Positions 1 to 8,723 are shown, counted from the first letter of the stretch. The stretch: 64,000 nt of DNA from Mesorhizobium sp. WSM3862 (GCF_002294985.1 NZ_NSGE01000011.1:62001-126000), one strand, 5' to 3'. Made by a program: numbers and translations. Notes: generated from the letters alone by a model not told the origin.

Positions 1-33
1 TGTCACGCAAGTATCATGTTCGCGTCCTAGACC
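1..33 (+). promoter_or_regulatory. Candidate PHO box and -10 before the phytase-like gene
   Basis: The window opens with TGTCAC, then five bases, then TATCAT. If the unseen preceding base is C, this is a degenerate CTGTCA-N5-CTGTCA PhoB site with second half GTATCA at 11-16. A possible -10, TAGACC at 28-33, starts 12 nt after the last base of the box. That is the same spacing as in the much better PHO box before btaA. The site is cut by the window edge and the second half matches only 4 of 6 bases, so this is a tentative inference supported by the phosphate-related gene downstream. Confidence 0.35.
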
Positions 34-77
34 CGATGTCACGCCATTCCGGCTCTGCTCGTCACATGGGGGACATC

Positions 78-1559
78 ATGAAGCACCTCAACCGAACCGT
101 CGCGCTTGGCGTGGCACTCGTCCTGCTCACCGTGCTGAGCCCTGCGCTCGCCGAGGGTGTTGGCTATGTCAACAAAGGGCTAGTCGGCGTTGGCCGCATC
201 CCCGCCAGCCAGAAGGACAAGTTCGGCGAGACCTTTGGTTCGGGCTCCGGCATGGCGATCGACGCCAAGAGCTGGGCGCGTGACGGCGCCGGCTACAAAG
301 GCTCGCTCTGGCTGCTGCCGGACCGCGGCTACAACGTCGCCGGCACCACCGACTACCGGCCCCGCTTGAACACAATTGCAATCGAGCTGACCCCGACCGC
401 CCCGGGCGCGGCGCCCGCCGCCGGCCAGGAACAGTCGGGCGTCAAGGCAACGCTCGTCGACACGATGCTCCTGACCGACGACAACGGCGCCGACGCCACC
501 GGCCTCGATCCGCTCAACGGCGTGCGCCCCGCTGCCGGCGACATGCCGATCCTGCCGCAGGCCGACAACGGCAAGCTTTCGCTCGACGACGAGGCGGTCG
601 TGCGCCTGCCCGACGGCACCATGTTCATTTCCGACGAATATGGCCCCAACATCTATCGCTTTTCGGCCGACGGCAGCCTGATGTCGGCGACGCAGCCGCC
701 GGCGGCCCTGGTGCCGATGCGCCATGGCAAGCCGAACTTCGCTTCCGACAATCCTGGCCCGGGTGCCGCCGAGCCGGATCCCAAGGATCCCGAGACCGGC
801 CGCCAGAACAATCAGGGCCTCGAAGGCATGTCGATGACGCCGGACGGCAAGTTCCTGATCGTCGTGCTGCAGTCGGCGCCGCGCCAGGATGGCGGCGATT
901 CCGGCTCGACCCGCCGGAATGCCCGCGCGCTGGTCTATGACGGCTCCGACCTTGCCCACCTCAAGCTGGCGCACGAATATGTCGTGCCGCTGCCGGTGTT
1001 CAAGGACGCCAAGGGCAAGACCAAGGTGGCCGCGCAGAGCGAGATCGTGGCGCTGTCCGACAAGAGCTTTCTGATGCTGGCACGCGACAGCGGCAACGGC
1101 CAGGGGCTGAAGGACGCCGAGTCGGTCTACCGCAAGATCGAGATCGTAGACCTTTGCGCCGCTACCGATATCGCCAACGGCCCGTTCGACGCCGCCGACA
1201 AGCCGGTTGCGCCGAAAGGCGTGCTCGATCCGTCGGTGACGCCGGCCAAGCTCACCTCGTTCATCGAAATCAACGACAAGGGCGAACTCGGCCGTTTCGG
1301 CCTGCACAACGGCGCGCCGAACGACAGGAACAACCTCTCGGAGAAGTGGGAGGCGATGTCGCTGGTGAGCGTGCTGGACCCGAAGCTGCCCGACGACTAT
1401 TTCCTGTTCGTCGCGAACGACAACGACTTTCTGACCCAGGACGGCTTCCAGGTCGGCGCCCCGTACAAGGCCCAGGATGGCGCCGATGTCGACACCACCT
1501 TCCTGGTCTATCAGGTTACCCTGCCCGGCCTGTCGGGGAACAGTCTCGCCGCAAACTAG
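78..1559 (+). CDS. Secreted esterase-like protein of the phytase-like family
   Basis: A 493-residue exported protein of the phytase-like (esterase-like activity of phytase) family, a beta-propeller type fold. The start at 78 is preferred over the ATG at 36 because it follows a GGGGGA ribosome site and gives a clean signal peptide: MKHLNRT, a hydrophobic run, then cleavage after ALA near residue 28. The mature part carries the LPDRGYN and DDEAV segments and a run of Asp/Gly-rich loops typical of the family. Substrate is unknown; homologues are loosely linked to phosphoester hydrolysis in the periplasm. It stands alone, facing the convergent MFS gene, with a possible PHO box upstream. Confidence 0.8.
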   Translation: MKHLNRTVALGVALVLLTVLSPALAEGVGYVNKGLVGVGRIPASQKDKFGETFGSGSGMAIDAKSWARDGAGYKGSLWLLPDRGYNVAGTTDYRPRLNTIAIELTPTAPGAAPAAGQEQSGVKATLVDTMLLTDDNGADATGLDPLNGVRPAAGDMPILPQADNGKLSLDDEAVVRLPDGTMFISDEYGPNIYRFSADGSLMSATQPPAALVPMRHGKPNFASDNPGPGAAEPDPKDPETGRQNNQGLEGMSMTPDGKFLIVVLQSAPRQDGGDSGSTRRNARALVYDGSDLAHLKLAHEYVVPLPVFKDAKGKTKVAAQSEIVALSDKSFLMLARDSGNGQGLKDAESVYRKIEIVDLCAATDIANGPFDAADKPVAPKGVLDPSVTPAKLTSFIEINDKGELGRFGLHNGAPNDRNNLSEKWEAMSLVSVLDPKLPDDYFLFVANDNDFLTQDGFQVGAPYKAQDGADVDTTFLVYQVTLPGLSGNSLAAN

Positions 1560-1597
1560 TTGCGAAGGCATCTGGCCCAGCCCCAACGGATGCAGAA

Positions 1598-1631
1598 GCA
1601 TCAGGCTGCGATACCATCGCGGGCCTGATGC
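1598..1631 (+). terminator. Possible stem-loop after the phytase-like gene
   Basis: GCATCAGGC (1598-1606) pairs perfectly with GCCTGATGC (1623-1631) across a 16-nt loop, about 40 nt past the stop codon. There is no strong T-run after it, so it may be a weak terminator or mRNA end-protecting hairpin. The rest of the 238-nt space to the convergent MFS gene shows no other convincing signal. Confidence 0.35.
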
Positions 1632-1797
1632 ATCTTCGGTGCCCGCCATGGACGACAACAAGCCCGCTCGCCGGGGACCAGCGACCTGACAAGCGGCCCC
1701 ATCTCCGAGGACCCTCCGGCCGCAGGCGAGCCGCTGGACACCGGGCTCGGCGTGCCGCGCCGGCGCGCCAATCTCGTCGAGACACCGAACGGGTGAA

Positions 1798-3006
1798 CTA
1801 TCGCGCGTATCTGGCGCCGAACCCGAGCGCCACCAGCGAGAAGATGGTGATCATGCCGGCGAAGGCCAGGCTTGCCACCGTCGCGCTCGTCCAACCCGAC
1901 AGCACGCCGATGCCGATGACCGGCAGCGCATTGCCGCAGAAGCAGCAGATGAAGAAGGCCGAGACCACTTCGGCGCGCCGGTCGCCCGGCGCGATCTGGT
2001 TCACCACCTGCAGGCCACCGCGATAGCCGAGTGCCGCCGCCACGCCGCAAAAGCCTGTGGCAACGATCATCATCGTCATGGAGGCGAAGGCCTGCGCCGC
2101 GACGATCAGCGCCACGGTCGGGACCATCAGAACTAGCGCGGCGAGCATCGTGAAGCGACTGGACAGGCGCGCTGTCGCCAGGATCGCCGCCGCTGCCACG
2201 ATCGACAGTTCGAAGAACAGCCCGCCGGCCTCGGCGTGGTTGGTCGCATGGAGCTGCTGTGCCAGAATGCTTGGCGCGAGCGCGGCGTAGAAACCGACCA
2301 GCGCCATGGCGCCGAAGCCGGTCACCGCCGGCGCCACGAATTGCGCGCGGATTTTGTCGGGGACCGAAAGCCGCGGCTGCATTGAGACGTCGGAGAGTCG
2401 TCCGGGCCTGGAGACTGTTTCCTGAGTGCGCCAGATCAGCAGCGTGATCAGCGCAAGCAGGACCAGATAAACGGCAAATGTCAGCCTGAGCGGCCAAGGC
2501 GCGTATTGGGCGAGCAATCCCGACATCAGTGCGCCGACCCCGAGACCGACGAAATTGGTGCTGGTAGCGATGACAGCCGCGCGTGACTTGTCCTCCCCTT
2601 CGATCAGCTCAGCGAGCCAAGCGGTGCCGGTTCCCGCGCCGATCCCGATGCCGAGCCCGCTGAGGATACGGGCGATGTCGAGCCACATCAGGTTTTCAGC
2701 CAAGAGGAAAAACAGCGCGCTGACCACGGCCACGCCCGTCGCCGCCATGGCTGCCGGACGGCGACCGATGACATCCGACAATCGGCCGAAAAACAGAAGT
2801 GCGGCCAAATTGCCGACCACATAGACGGCATAGACCAATGTCAGGGTGATCTGCGAGAACCCGAAGGCTTGTTTATAGATGACATAGAGTGGCGTCAGAG
2901 CCGTGCTGCCGGCAAACAGTGCAGCTATCATAGCGGCAACCGCGGCTCTTGCGACACCGCCGCCAAGTTCGTTGTCGCGCTTCATGGTTTGAGTGTAGCC
3001 GGCCAT
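1798..3006 (-). CDS. MFS transporter
   Basis: A 402-residue major facilitator superfamily permease with about 12 hydrophobic segments. The cytoplasmic motif A between helices 2 and 3 is visible (FGRLSDVIGRRPAA), as is a helix-5-like GLGIGIGAGTG segment. The start at 3006 (MAGYTQT) is chosen because GGAGGT lies a few bases upstream; longer reading frames lack a ribosome site, and 2985 (MKRDNE) is a weaker alternative. The substrate cannot be read from sequence; the overall look is of a drug or metabolite efflux type. It is a single gene, divergent from the TMEM175-like gene. Confidence 0.85.
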   Translation of the reverse strand: MAGYTQTMKRDNELGGGVARAAVAAMIAALFAGSTALTPLYVIYKQAFGFSQITLTLVYAVYVVGNLAALLFFGRLSDVIGRRPAAMAATGVAVVSALFFLLAENLMWLDIARILSGLGIGIGAGTGTAWLAELIEGEDKSRAAVIATSTNFVGLGVGALMSGLLAQYAPWPLRLTFAVYLVLLALITLLIWRTQETVSRPGRLSDVSMQPRLSVPDKIRAQFVAPAVTGFGAMALVGFYAALAPSILAQQLHATNHAEAGGLFFELSIVAAAAILATARLSSRFTMLAALVLMVPTVALIVAAQAFASMTMMIVATGFCGVAAALGYRGGLQVVNQIAPGDRRAEVVSAFFICCFCGNALPVIGIGVLSGWTSATVASLAFAGMITIFSLVALGFGARYAR

Positions 3007-3146
3007 CGCGACCTCCGCTTGGTTGCAAGCCCAACGTCCGCGCAATTGCGGCTGTTCCGAATGCCGAACGCTCTCCTGACAGTTATGGCAGTATGGTCTC
3101 GCGCGAAATCCTCCCGTAACGTTCGTTAAGCGAGGAGGGAAGAACC

Positions 3147-3722
3147 ATGGGCAAGGGCCGGGTCGAAGCCTTCACCGATGGCGTTGTCGCTATCATCATC
3201 ACGATCATGGTGCTGGAGCTTAAAGTGCCGCATGGCGAGGACCTTGCCGCGCTGGCGCCGCTTTGGCCGATCTTCTTCTGCTACGTCTTGTCCTTCATCA
3301 ATGTCGGCATTTACTGGAACAATCTGCACAACATGTTCCATACCGTGCAGCGTGTCGACGGCCGGGTGCTGTGGGCCAACCTCAACCTTCTGTTCTGGCT
3401 GTCGCTGATGCCGGTGACGACCGCCTTCATGGGCGAGAACCACTTCGCCCCGGTGCCGGTCGCCGTCTACGGCATCGACCTCGCGCTTTGCGCCGTTGCC
3501 TATACCATCCTGGTCTTCAAGCTTCGCCACCTGCACGGTGCCGACACTACCTTCGCCAGAGCCGTGGGCCATGACCGCAAGGGTAAGATTTCGCTGGCGT
3601 TCTACATTGCCGCCGTTCTGCTGACCTCGTTCAGCCAGTGGATCAGCGTGGCGATCTACGTCCTGGTGGCAATTATCTGGTTCATTCCGGACAGGCGGTT
3701 CGAGCGTCTCGTGGAAAGATAG
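3147..3722 (+). CDS. TMEM175-family (DUF1211) membrane protein
   Basis: A 191-residue protein of the TMEM175/DUF1211 family. The N-terminal signature RVEAFTDGVVAIIITIMVLELKVP is split here as the RxxxFTDGV motif plus the hydrophobic first helix; later helices include FFCYVLSFINVGIYW and the WLSLMPVTTAF segment. Bacterial members assemble as potassium-permeable channels in the inner membrane. Length fits a single six-helix repeat. The start follows GAGGAGG at good distance. It lies divergent from the MFS gene and convergent with the small hypothetical gene after it; nothing in the context shows what it is used for. Confidence 0.85.
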   Translation: MGKGRVEAFTDGVVAIIITIMVLELKVPHGEDLAALAPLWPIFFCYVLSFINVGIYWNNLHNMFHTVQRVDGRVLWANLNLLFWLSLMPVTTAFMGENHFAPVPVAVYGIDLALCAVAYTILVFKLRHLHGADTTFARAVGHDRKGKISLAFYIAAVLLTSFSQWISVAIYVLVAIIWFIPDRRFERLVER

Positions 3723-3729
3723 CGGGTTC

Positions 3730-4011
3730 TTACTGCCGCATCGCTTTCAGTTTTTCTGCCGCCGAGGCGGCAAGGTCGGCATAGCGCTCTTCCAGCCGCT
3801 CTGCGGCCTTGATGACGGGAAAGTCATGGCCGAACTTCTCCAGCGCCAGGCGCAGCTTTTCCGCGAAGTCCGCCTGTTGCTCCAGTGCCGAAAACAGCGT
3901 CTTGACCTGCGCCTCGCTGATATCGGGGTTGGCGAGCATCTTCGGCACATCCCGGCCCATCTGTTCGCCGGTGGCGGTCTGCTCCTTCAGGATTCCGATC
4001 CAATCGGTCAA
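3730..4011 (-). CDS. Small helical protein of unknown function
   Basis: A 93-residue protein that I do not recognise. A TTG start at 4011 is preferred: AAGGAG sits seven bases upstream, while the longer frame reaching 4101 starts at another TTG with no ribosome site and adds low-quality sequence. The protein is highly charged and predicted mostly helical. It has a Glu/Lys-rich C-terminal half with LEERYADLAASAAEKL-type heptads suggestive of a short coiled coil, and no signal peptide or membrane segment. Its stop lies 7 nt from the convergent TMEM175-like gene. Confidence 0.6.
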   Translation of the reverse strand: MTDWIGILKEQTATGEQMGRDVPKMLANPDISEAQVKTLFSALEQQADFAEKLRLALEKFGHDFPVIKAAERLEERYADLAASAAEKLKAMRQ

Positions 4012-4161
4012 TGCCGAACTCCTTTTTCCGGCAGCATGCGCGGGGCAAGCTGCTGCGGTCAACCCATTGGCGGTACCGCCGTCGATGATTGCAGCGATCA
4101 AGGCTTGCCTCGCCCCTGACCGGCGTTAAGTTCGGCTCGACCCGGAATAAGGACATCAACC

Positions 4162-5028
4162 ATGACCAGCGACGCCGAAATCCAGACCGCCCTGCCCGCT
4201 TTCGCCTCCGGCAATGTCGCCGTCGTCACCGGTGGCGCCAGCGGCATAGGCCTGGCCGCCGCGAAGCGCTTCGCGGCCATGGGCATGAAGACCGTGCTTG
4301 CCGACATAGGCGGCGTGCGCCTTGACCAGGCCCGGCAGGCGGTCGCCGTCATTGCCGGGGACGATGCCGTTCTCCCTATCCCCACCGACGTCTCCAAGGC
4401 CGAGGAAGTCGACCGGCTCGCGGACCTCGCCTACGGTGCATTCGGTGCGATTTCGGTAATGATGAACAATGCCGGCGTCGGCAACAATCCCGGCAAGCCG
4501 TGGGAAAATCGTGAAGCCTGGAAACGGCTGCTGGACATCAATTTCTGGGGCGTCGTGCATGGTGTCGAGGCCTTTGCGCCGCGCATGCTGGCTGCGGGCG
4601 AGCCCAGCCTGATCATCAACACCGGATCCAAGCAAGGCATCACCACGCCGCCCGGCAATCTCGCCTACAACGTCTCCAAGGCGGGCGTGAAGACCTTCAC
4701 CGAGGGCCTGGCCCATGCGTTGCGCAACGAGCCTGGAGCGAAGCTTTCCGCGCATTTGCTGATCCCCGGCTTCACCTATACCGGCCTGACCGAGGGCGCG
4801 ACGGAAAAGCCGGCCGGCGCCTGGACGGGCGAGCAGGTGATCGATTTCATGCTGGCATCGCTCAAGCAGGACGACTTCTACATCCTTTGCCCGGACAACG
4901 AGGTCGCTCGGCCCATGGATGAAAAGCGCATGGCCTGGGCGATCGGCGACATCATCGAAAACCGCCCCGCTTTGTCGCGCTGGCATCCGGATCACAAGGA
5001 CGCTTTCGCCGCCTTTATGAACCGCTGA
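4162..5028 (+). CDS. SDR-family NAD(P)-dependent oxidoreductase
   Basis: A 288-residue classical short-chain dehydrogenase/reductase. The cofactor motif TGGASGIG is near residue 24, NNAG near residue 98, an NTGSKQG serine segment follows, and the catalytic YNVSK (Tyr-xxx-Lys) is near residue 171. AAGGA precedes the start. The C-terminal part is longer than in minimal SDRs and ends FMNR. The substrate is not predictable. Its 3' end overlaps that of the convergent iron permease-like gene by 14 nt. Confidence 0.88.
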   Translation: MTSDAEIQTALPAFASGNVAVVTGGASGIGLAAAKRFAAMGMKTVLADIGGVRLDQARQAVAVIAGDDAVLPIPTDVSKAEEVDRLADLAYGAFGAISVMMNNAGVGNNPGKPWENREAWKRLLDINFWGVVHGVEAFAPRMLAAGEPSLIINTGSKQGITTPPGNLAYNVSKAGVKTFTEGLAHALRNEPGAKLSAHLLIPGFTYTGLTEGATEKPAGAWTGEQVIDFMLASLKQDDFYILCPDNEVARPMDEKRMAWAIGDIIENRPALSRWHPDHKDAFAAFMNR

Positions 5029-5530
5029 CGGGCCGTTCAGGCGGTGCCTTCTTCTTGGAGCTTGCCTTCCCTGGCACGGTCTTCTTGGCGGCCACCTCAG
5101 CGATCTTGCGGTCGCGCCCGGAACCGTTTTTTATCGTCATAGCCTGCTTGGCCGCTGTTTCGGCGATTTTGCGGTCGTGCCGTTTTGCCGCCGCTTCGCA
5201 TTTGGCGCGGATCTCCTCGACCTCCGATTCCGTCAGGTGCTCGATGCCGATGAAATGGTTGTGGGCCTCGCTGACGCGAATCAACTCGTCGAGCTTGGTC
5301 TGGATTGCGGCGCCATCGCGGTTCTGCGTGTTCTGGATCAGGAACACCATCAGGAAGGTGATGATGGTTGTCCCGGTGTTGATCACCAGTTGCCAGGTAT
5401 CCGAGAAGCCGAAGACCGGGCCAGTCGCCGCCCAGATCACTACGATCAGAACGCAGACGGCAAAAGTCAAAGGCATACCGGCCAGGTGAGCCACCCAATT
5501 GGCAACCTTGGTGAAAAGCTTTTCGATCAT
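5015..5530 (-). CDS. Low-affinity iron permease family membrane protein
   Basis: A 171-residue protein of the low-affinity iron permease family. The family core is seen as MIEKLFTKVANWVAHLAG, a hydrophobic helix, WQLVINTGTTIITFLMVFLIQNTQNRD and a following LDELI helix. The start at 5530 has GAGG upstream. The C-terminal 60 residues form a Lys/Ala-rich tail with a repeated unit, DRKIAETAAK and DRKIAEVAAK, ending in a basic KKKAPPE stretch. The role in iron uptake is known only for fungal relatives and is not shown in bacteria. Confidence 0.78.
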   Translation of the reverse strand: MIEKLFTKVANWVAHLAGMPLTFAVCVLIVVIWAATGPVFGFSDTWQLVINTGTTIITFLMVFLIQNTQNRDGAAIQTKLDELIRVSEAHNHFIGIEHLTESEVEEIRAKCEAAAKRHDRKIAETAAKQAMTIKNGSGRDRKIAEVAAKKTVPGKASSKKKAPPERPVSGS

Positions 5531-5710
5531 CCAGTCCTCACAAAACGCAAGAGCGCGGCATTTCGAGAGAAACAAGGGCCGGCCTCTCCGGTTCCCGCCG
5601 GCCCGATTTTCCGCCTGCAATCGCATACACGCGAGAGGCGCATGCCGACGAAAAAACACCTTATGCGTTGTTGCCATGGTGCCGGTGCAGGTCGAAAAGC
5701 CTGCTCGTTC

Positions 5711-5778
5711 CGCTTCACGGCGGCTTACCTCCGGCCCCTTCAGCTGCTCCCCCCGCATGGCGGAGGGGCGCTTCACGG
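5711..5778. repeat. Intergenic palindromic patch with flanking direct repeats
   Basis: In the 250-nt space between the iron permease-like and acetyltransferase genes, the 10-mer CGCTTCACGG occurs at 5711-5720 and 5769-5778. It flanks an imperfect hairpin of C-rich and G-rich arms around CCGCATGGCGG (5753-5763). The arrangement resembles short intergenic palindromic repeats of rhizobia, but I cannot confirm copy number. Confidence 0.35.
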
Positions 5779-5780
5779 GT

Positions 5781-6422
5781 TCAGGTCGCGGCGTTTTCCC
5801 AACGATCGAGGAAGGCCTCGATCGGCAACGACTGCATGTCCGGGATCGCCCTGGCGAGTTTTTCCGGCGTCCAGTCCCACCAGGCGAGGTCTTCAATGCG
5901 CGCCGCCACGTCGGCGCCAAAGCGCTGGCGCAAGGGTTTGGCCGGAACGCCGGCGACGACAGCGTAAGGCGGCACGTCCTGCGTCACCACCGCGTTGGCA
6001 CCGATGACGGCACCATTGCCGATCGTGATGCCTGGCATGATGACGGCGCCATGGCCGATCCAGACATCGTTCCCGATGCTGACCGGCTTTGCCTGCCGCC
6101 GCTCTCGAAATGCCGCGTCGACACCAAGCCAGCGGAAATATTCGTTGGGCCGGTAGCTTACCTTGTGCTGAGTCAGCCGCTCGATCGGATGCTCGAGCGC
6201 GTTGATGCGGCTGTTGGCGGCGATGGAGCAGAACTTGCCGATCGTCGTGTAGATCGCTTCCGAATGACGCTCGAAATAGGAAAAATCGCCGACCGTCACG
6301 TCGCGCAGGATCACCCGCTCGCCGACCGATGCATAACGGCCAAGCTTGCACCCCTTCAGCTCCGCGGTCGGATGGATGCGCGGCTCGGGATCTTTCGCGA
6401 CGAGATGTTCAGGACGATCCAT
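5781..6422 (-). CDS. Hexapeptide-repeat acetyltransferase, phosphonate-type
   Basis: A 213-residue left-handed beta-helix acyltransferase. The hexapeptide turns are clear (IHPTAELKGCKLGRYASVG early; VSIGNDVWIGHGAVIMPG near residue 120; AVVTQDVPPYAVVAGVPAK near residue 155). A His in the WIGHGA segment is the usual catalytic base. The pattern, including TTIGKFCSIAANSRIN and the YRPNEYF insert, best fits the transferase family often encoded with phosphonate-utilisation (phn) genes, a chloramphenicol acetyltransferase-like group. No phn gene is in this window. The substrate is unknown. Confidence 0.8.
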   Translation of the reverse strand: MDRPEHLVAKDPEPRIHPTAELKGCKLGRYASVGERVILRDVTVGDFSYFERHSEAIYTTIGKFCSIAANSRINALEHPIERLTQHKVSYRPNEYFRWLGVDAAFRERRQAKPVSIGNDVWIGHGAVIMPGITIGNGAVIGANAVVTQDVPPYAVVAGVPAKPLRQRFGADVAARIEDLAWWDWTPEKLARAIPDMQSLPIEAFLDRWENAAT

Positions 6423-6487
6423 GGCGCGGCTTTACGCCTGAGCGATTGGCCCCGCAAGCGTGACCAATCATCCGGGCGGATCGGAGC

Positions 6488-6973
6488 CTATTGCGGCTTG
6501 CCCTTGGTCCACACGACGTTCTGGCCATAGAGCGGCACGGTCGTGACCGACATCTTCGCCGAGCCGTTCTGGACCTGGCGCGAGTGCGAGAGATAGATCA
6601 GCGTCTCGTTCTTCTTGTCGTAGATGCGGTTCACCACCTGTTTCTTCCAGATCAGGCTGAGGCCCTGCTTGAACACCTCTTCGCCGCGCTCGCTCATGTC
6701 GATGTCGCCGATGGTGATCGGTCCGGTCTGGCGGCAGGAGATCGACGAGTCCGACGGATCCTCGAACCAGTTGCCCTTGTGCAACCGATCGATGATGCTG
6801 CGGTCGAAATAGGCGACGTGGCAGGTGACGCCGTCGACCTTTGGATCCTTGATCGCGTCGATCATGATGTCGTTGCCGACCCAGTCGACGCCGACCTTGC
6901 CGACCTCGTCCGCCATCGCTGCGCCGGCGCCGAGGGCAATGCAGGCGGCAATCAAGCCGATCAGTTTTCGCAA
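6488..6973 (-). CDS. creA: CreA family protein
   Basis: A 161-residue exported protein of the CreA family. TTG is the start codon, with AGGAGG five bases upstream. A signal peptide (MRKLIGLIAACIALGAGAAMA) ends near residue 21, followed by the family signatures EVGKVGVDWVGND, DGVTCHVAYFDR and SSISCRQTGPI, whose two cysteines are conserved. The function of CreA is not established; it is expected in the periplasm. It is a single gene, divergent from the SCO-type gene across 215 nt. Confidence 0.87.
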   Translation of the reverse strand: MRKLIGLIAACIALGAGAAMADEVGKVGVDWVGNDIMIDAIKDPKVDGVTCHVAYFDRSIIDRLHKGNWFEDPSDSSISCRQTGPITIGDIDMSERGEEVFKQGLSLIWKKQVVNRIYDKKNETLIYLSHSRQVQNGSAKMSVTTVPLYGQNVVWTKGKPQ

Positions 6974-7188
6974 GGAAGCCTCCTCGGGTTTTGCGTTTAG
7001 CCGATGTCAGGTGGGACAGGACAATGGCATTTGCAAGCCATTCGATGATCGTCGCGATGGAGGCGGCAGGTCTCGTGGTTGCGGCAACGCGACCTCTTTG
7101 CGCGCGCGCCGCCAAACCGCTAAGACTGTCGCCGAACAGGCTCGCGCCGGATCCGCCGGGCCGCGACGATCGCGACGGATAGTTTCTG

Positions 7189-7773
7189 ATGATGCGCTCA
7201 ATTCTGGTCGGCATCCTCGTACTGATGGCGGCGGGCATCGGCTGGCTCACTTTCGACTGGTATCGCGGCCATTATGGCGGCCAGCCCTACGGCGCACCGT
7301 TCACACTGATCGACCAGAAGAGCGCGCCGATCACCGAGGCCGCGTTCCGAGGCCACCCAAGCGTCGTCTTCTTCGGCTTCACTCATTGTCCGGAAGTCTG
7401 CCCGACAACGCTGTTCGAAATGGCCGGCTGGCTGAAGACGATGGGCGACAGCGGCAAGAACCTCAACGCCTACTTCGTCACGGTCGACCCGGAGCGGGAC
7501 ACGCCGCAGATCATCAATTCCTACGTCGGCAATTTCTCCGACCGCATCACCGGCATCACCGGCGATCCGGACAAGGTGCATGCAATGGCCAAGGCCTTCG
7601 GCATCTACTGGAAGAAGGTCGACACCGGCGACGGCGATTACACGATGGACCACACGGCCTCCGTGCTGCTCCTCAACGCCAAGGGCGAGTTCGCCGGCAC
7701 CATCGCCTATGGCGAAAGCGCCGACACGGCTATTGCGAAGCTGAAGCGGCTCGCAGCAGGCGGCCAGGCGTGA
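7189..7773 (+). CDS. SCO1/SenC family copper chaperone
   Basis: A 194-residue thioredoxin-fold protein anchored by one N-terminal helix (MMRSILVGILVLMAAGIGWLT). The copper-binding CPEVCP motif (CxxxC) is at about residues 69-74, and the third ligand is the His of YTMDHTAS near residue 155. Family members deliver copper to the CuA site of cytochrome c oxidase on the outer face of the inner membrane. No oxidase genes are nearby. Two adjacent ATG codons (7189, 7192) are both usable. Confidence 0.9.
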   Translation: MMRSILVGILVLMAAGIGWLTFDWYRGHYGGQPYGAPFTLIDQKSAPITEAAFRGHPSVVFFGFTHCPEVCPTTLFEMAGWLKTMGDSGKNLNAYFVTVDPERDTPQIINSYVGNFSDRITGITGDPDKVHAMAKAFGIYWKKVDTGDGDYTMDHTASVLLLNAKGEFAGTIAYGESADTAIAKLKRLAAGGQA

Positions 7774-7794
7774 TCCCGAACCGAAGGTTTGCGT

Positions 7795-7840
7795 AGCAAC
7801 AAGTGGAACCGGTTCTCGGAAATGATCACGCTCAAACATG
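7795..7840. repeat. Degenerate rhizobial intergenic repeat
   Basis: The short space between the SCO-type gene and prmA contains AGTGGAACCGGTTCTCGG followed by AATGATCACGCTCAAAC. It includes the perfect palindrome GAACCGGTTC (7806-7815). From memory it resembles a very common intergenic element of Rhizobiales (AGTGG, ACCGGTTTTCGG, GATCATGCTCAAAC). This is recognition only; no copies were counted. Confidence 0.4.
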
Positions 7841-7850
7841 AGTCGCCCTG

Positions 7851-8723
7851 ATGGGGCAGACCAGGTTCCATTTCACGGCGGGCAAGGCCGAGGCTGACCG
7901 CATCTTCGCGGCGCTTGATGCAGCTTTCGAGGACGAAGGCCTGCCGCTTGCCCTGCTGGAGGTCGACGAGGCCAATGACATCCACGAAGTGTCGCTCTAT
8001 GCCGATGGCGATGTCGATGCCGTCGCAGTCCGGATCAACGGCATACTCGCGGACCTGGCCCTGCCGAAGCAGGTCGAGCGCGAGGCGCTCCCCGACATCG
8101 ACTGGGTTGCACGCTCGCTCGAAGGACTGAAGCCGGTCCGCGCCGGGCGTTTCTTTGTCCACGGCGCGCATGATCGCGACAAGCGCCGCAGCGGTGACCT
8201 CGCCATTGAGATCGAGGCGGGCCTTGCCTTCGGCACCGGCCATCACGGCACCACGGCCGGCTGCCTCGAACTGCTGGAACAGGTGGTGCTGCGCGAACGC
8301 CCCGGCAACGCGCTCGACCTCGGCACCGGCAGTGCCGTGCTGGCGATAGCGCTGGCCAAGCTCGCGCACATCCCGGTGCTGGCGACCGACATCGATCCGG
8401 TGGCCGTTCGCGTCGCTGCGACCAATGCGCGACTGAACCGAGTGAAGGCGCTTGTCGAGACGGTGACGGCGCCCGGCTTCCACCATCCGATCTTCTCTAG
8501 GCGCGCGCCCTTCGACCTCATCGTCGCCAATATCCTGGCGCGCCCGCTGATGCGGTTGGCGCCCGAGATGGCCAGACACATCAGGCTCGGCGGCTCGCTG
8601 GTGCTCTCCGGCATTCTCGACCGTCAGCGCGATGCGGTGATCTCGGCCTATGTCGGCCAAAGCTTCCGCCACGTCCGCACCTTGCACCGCGAGGGCTGGG
8701 TGACCATCCACCTCAAGCGCTGA
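7851..8723 (+). CDS. prmA: Ribosomal protein L11 methyltransferase
   Basis: A 290-residue class I SAM-dependent methyltransferase that trimethylates ribosomal protein L11. The N-terminal substrate-binding domain (about residues 1-120) is followed by the PrmA signature FGTGHHGTT near residue 127 and by SAM motif I, ALDLGTGSAVLAIA, near residue 153. The post-motif VANILARPL (the NxxxxP type loop) is near residue 225. It acts in the cytosol. It follows the SCO-type gene by 77 nt, with a repeat element between, so co-transcription is uncertain. Confidence 0.93.
   Translation: MGQTRFHFTAGKAEADRIFAALDAAFEDEGLPLALLEVDEANDIHEVSLYADGDVDAVAVRINGILADLALPKQVEREALPDIDWVARSLEGLKPVRAGRFFVHGAHDRDKRRSGDLAIEIEAGLAFGTGHHGTTAGCLELLEQVVLRERPGNALDLGTGSAVLAIALAKLAHIPVLATDIDPVAVRVAATNARLNRVKALVETVTAPGFHHPIFSRRAPFDLIVANILARPLMRLAPEMARHIRLGGSLVLSGILDRQRDAVISAYVGQSFRHVRTLHREGWVTIHLKR

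Noticed and set aside
36..78. Upstream ATG at 36 as start of the phytase-like gene
   Set aside because: It would put 14 polar residues before the signal peptide and has no Shine-Dalgarno; 78 has one.
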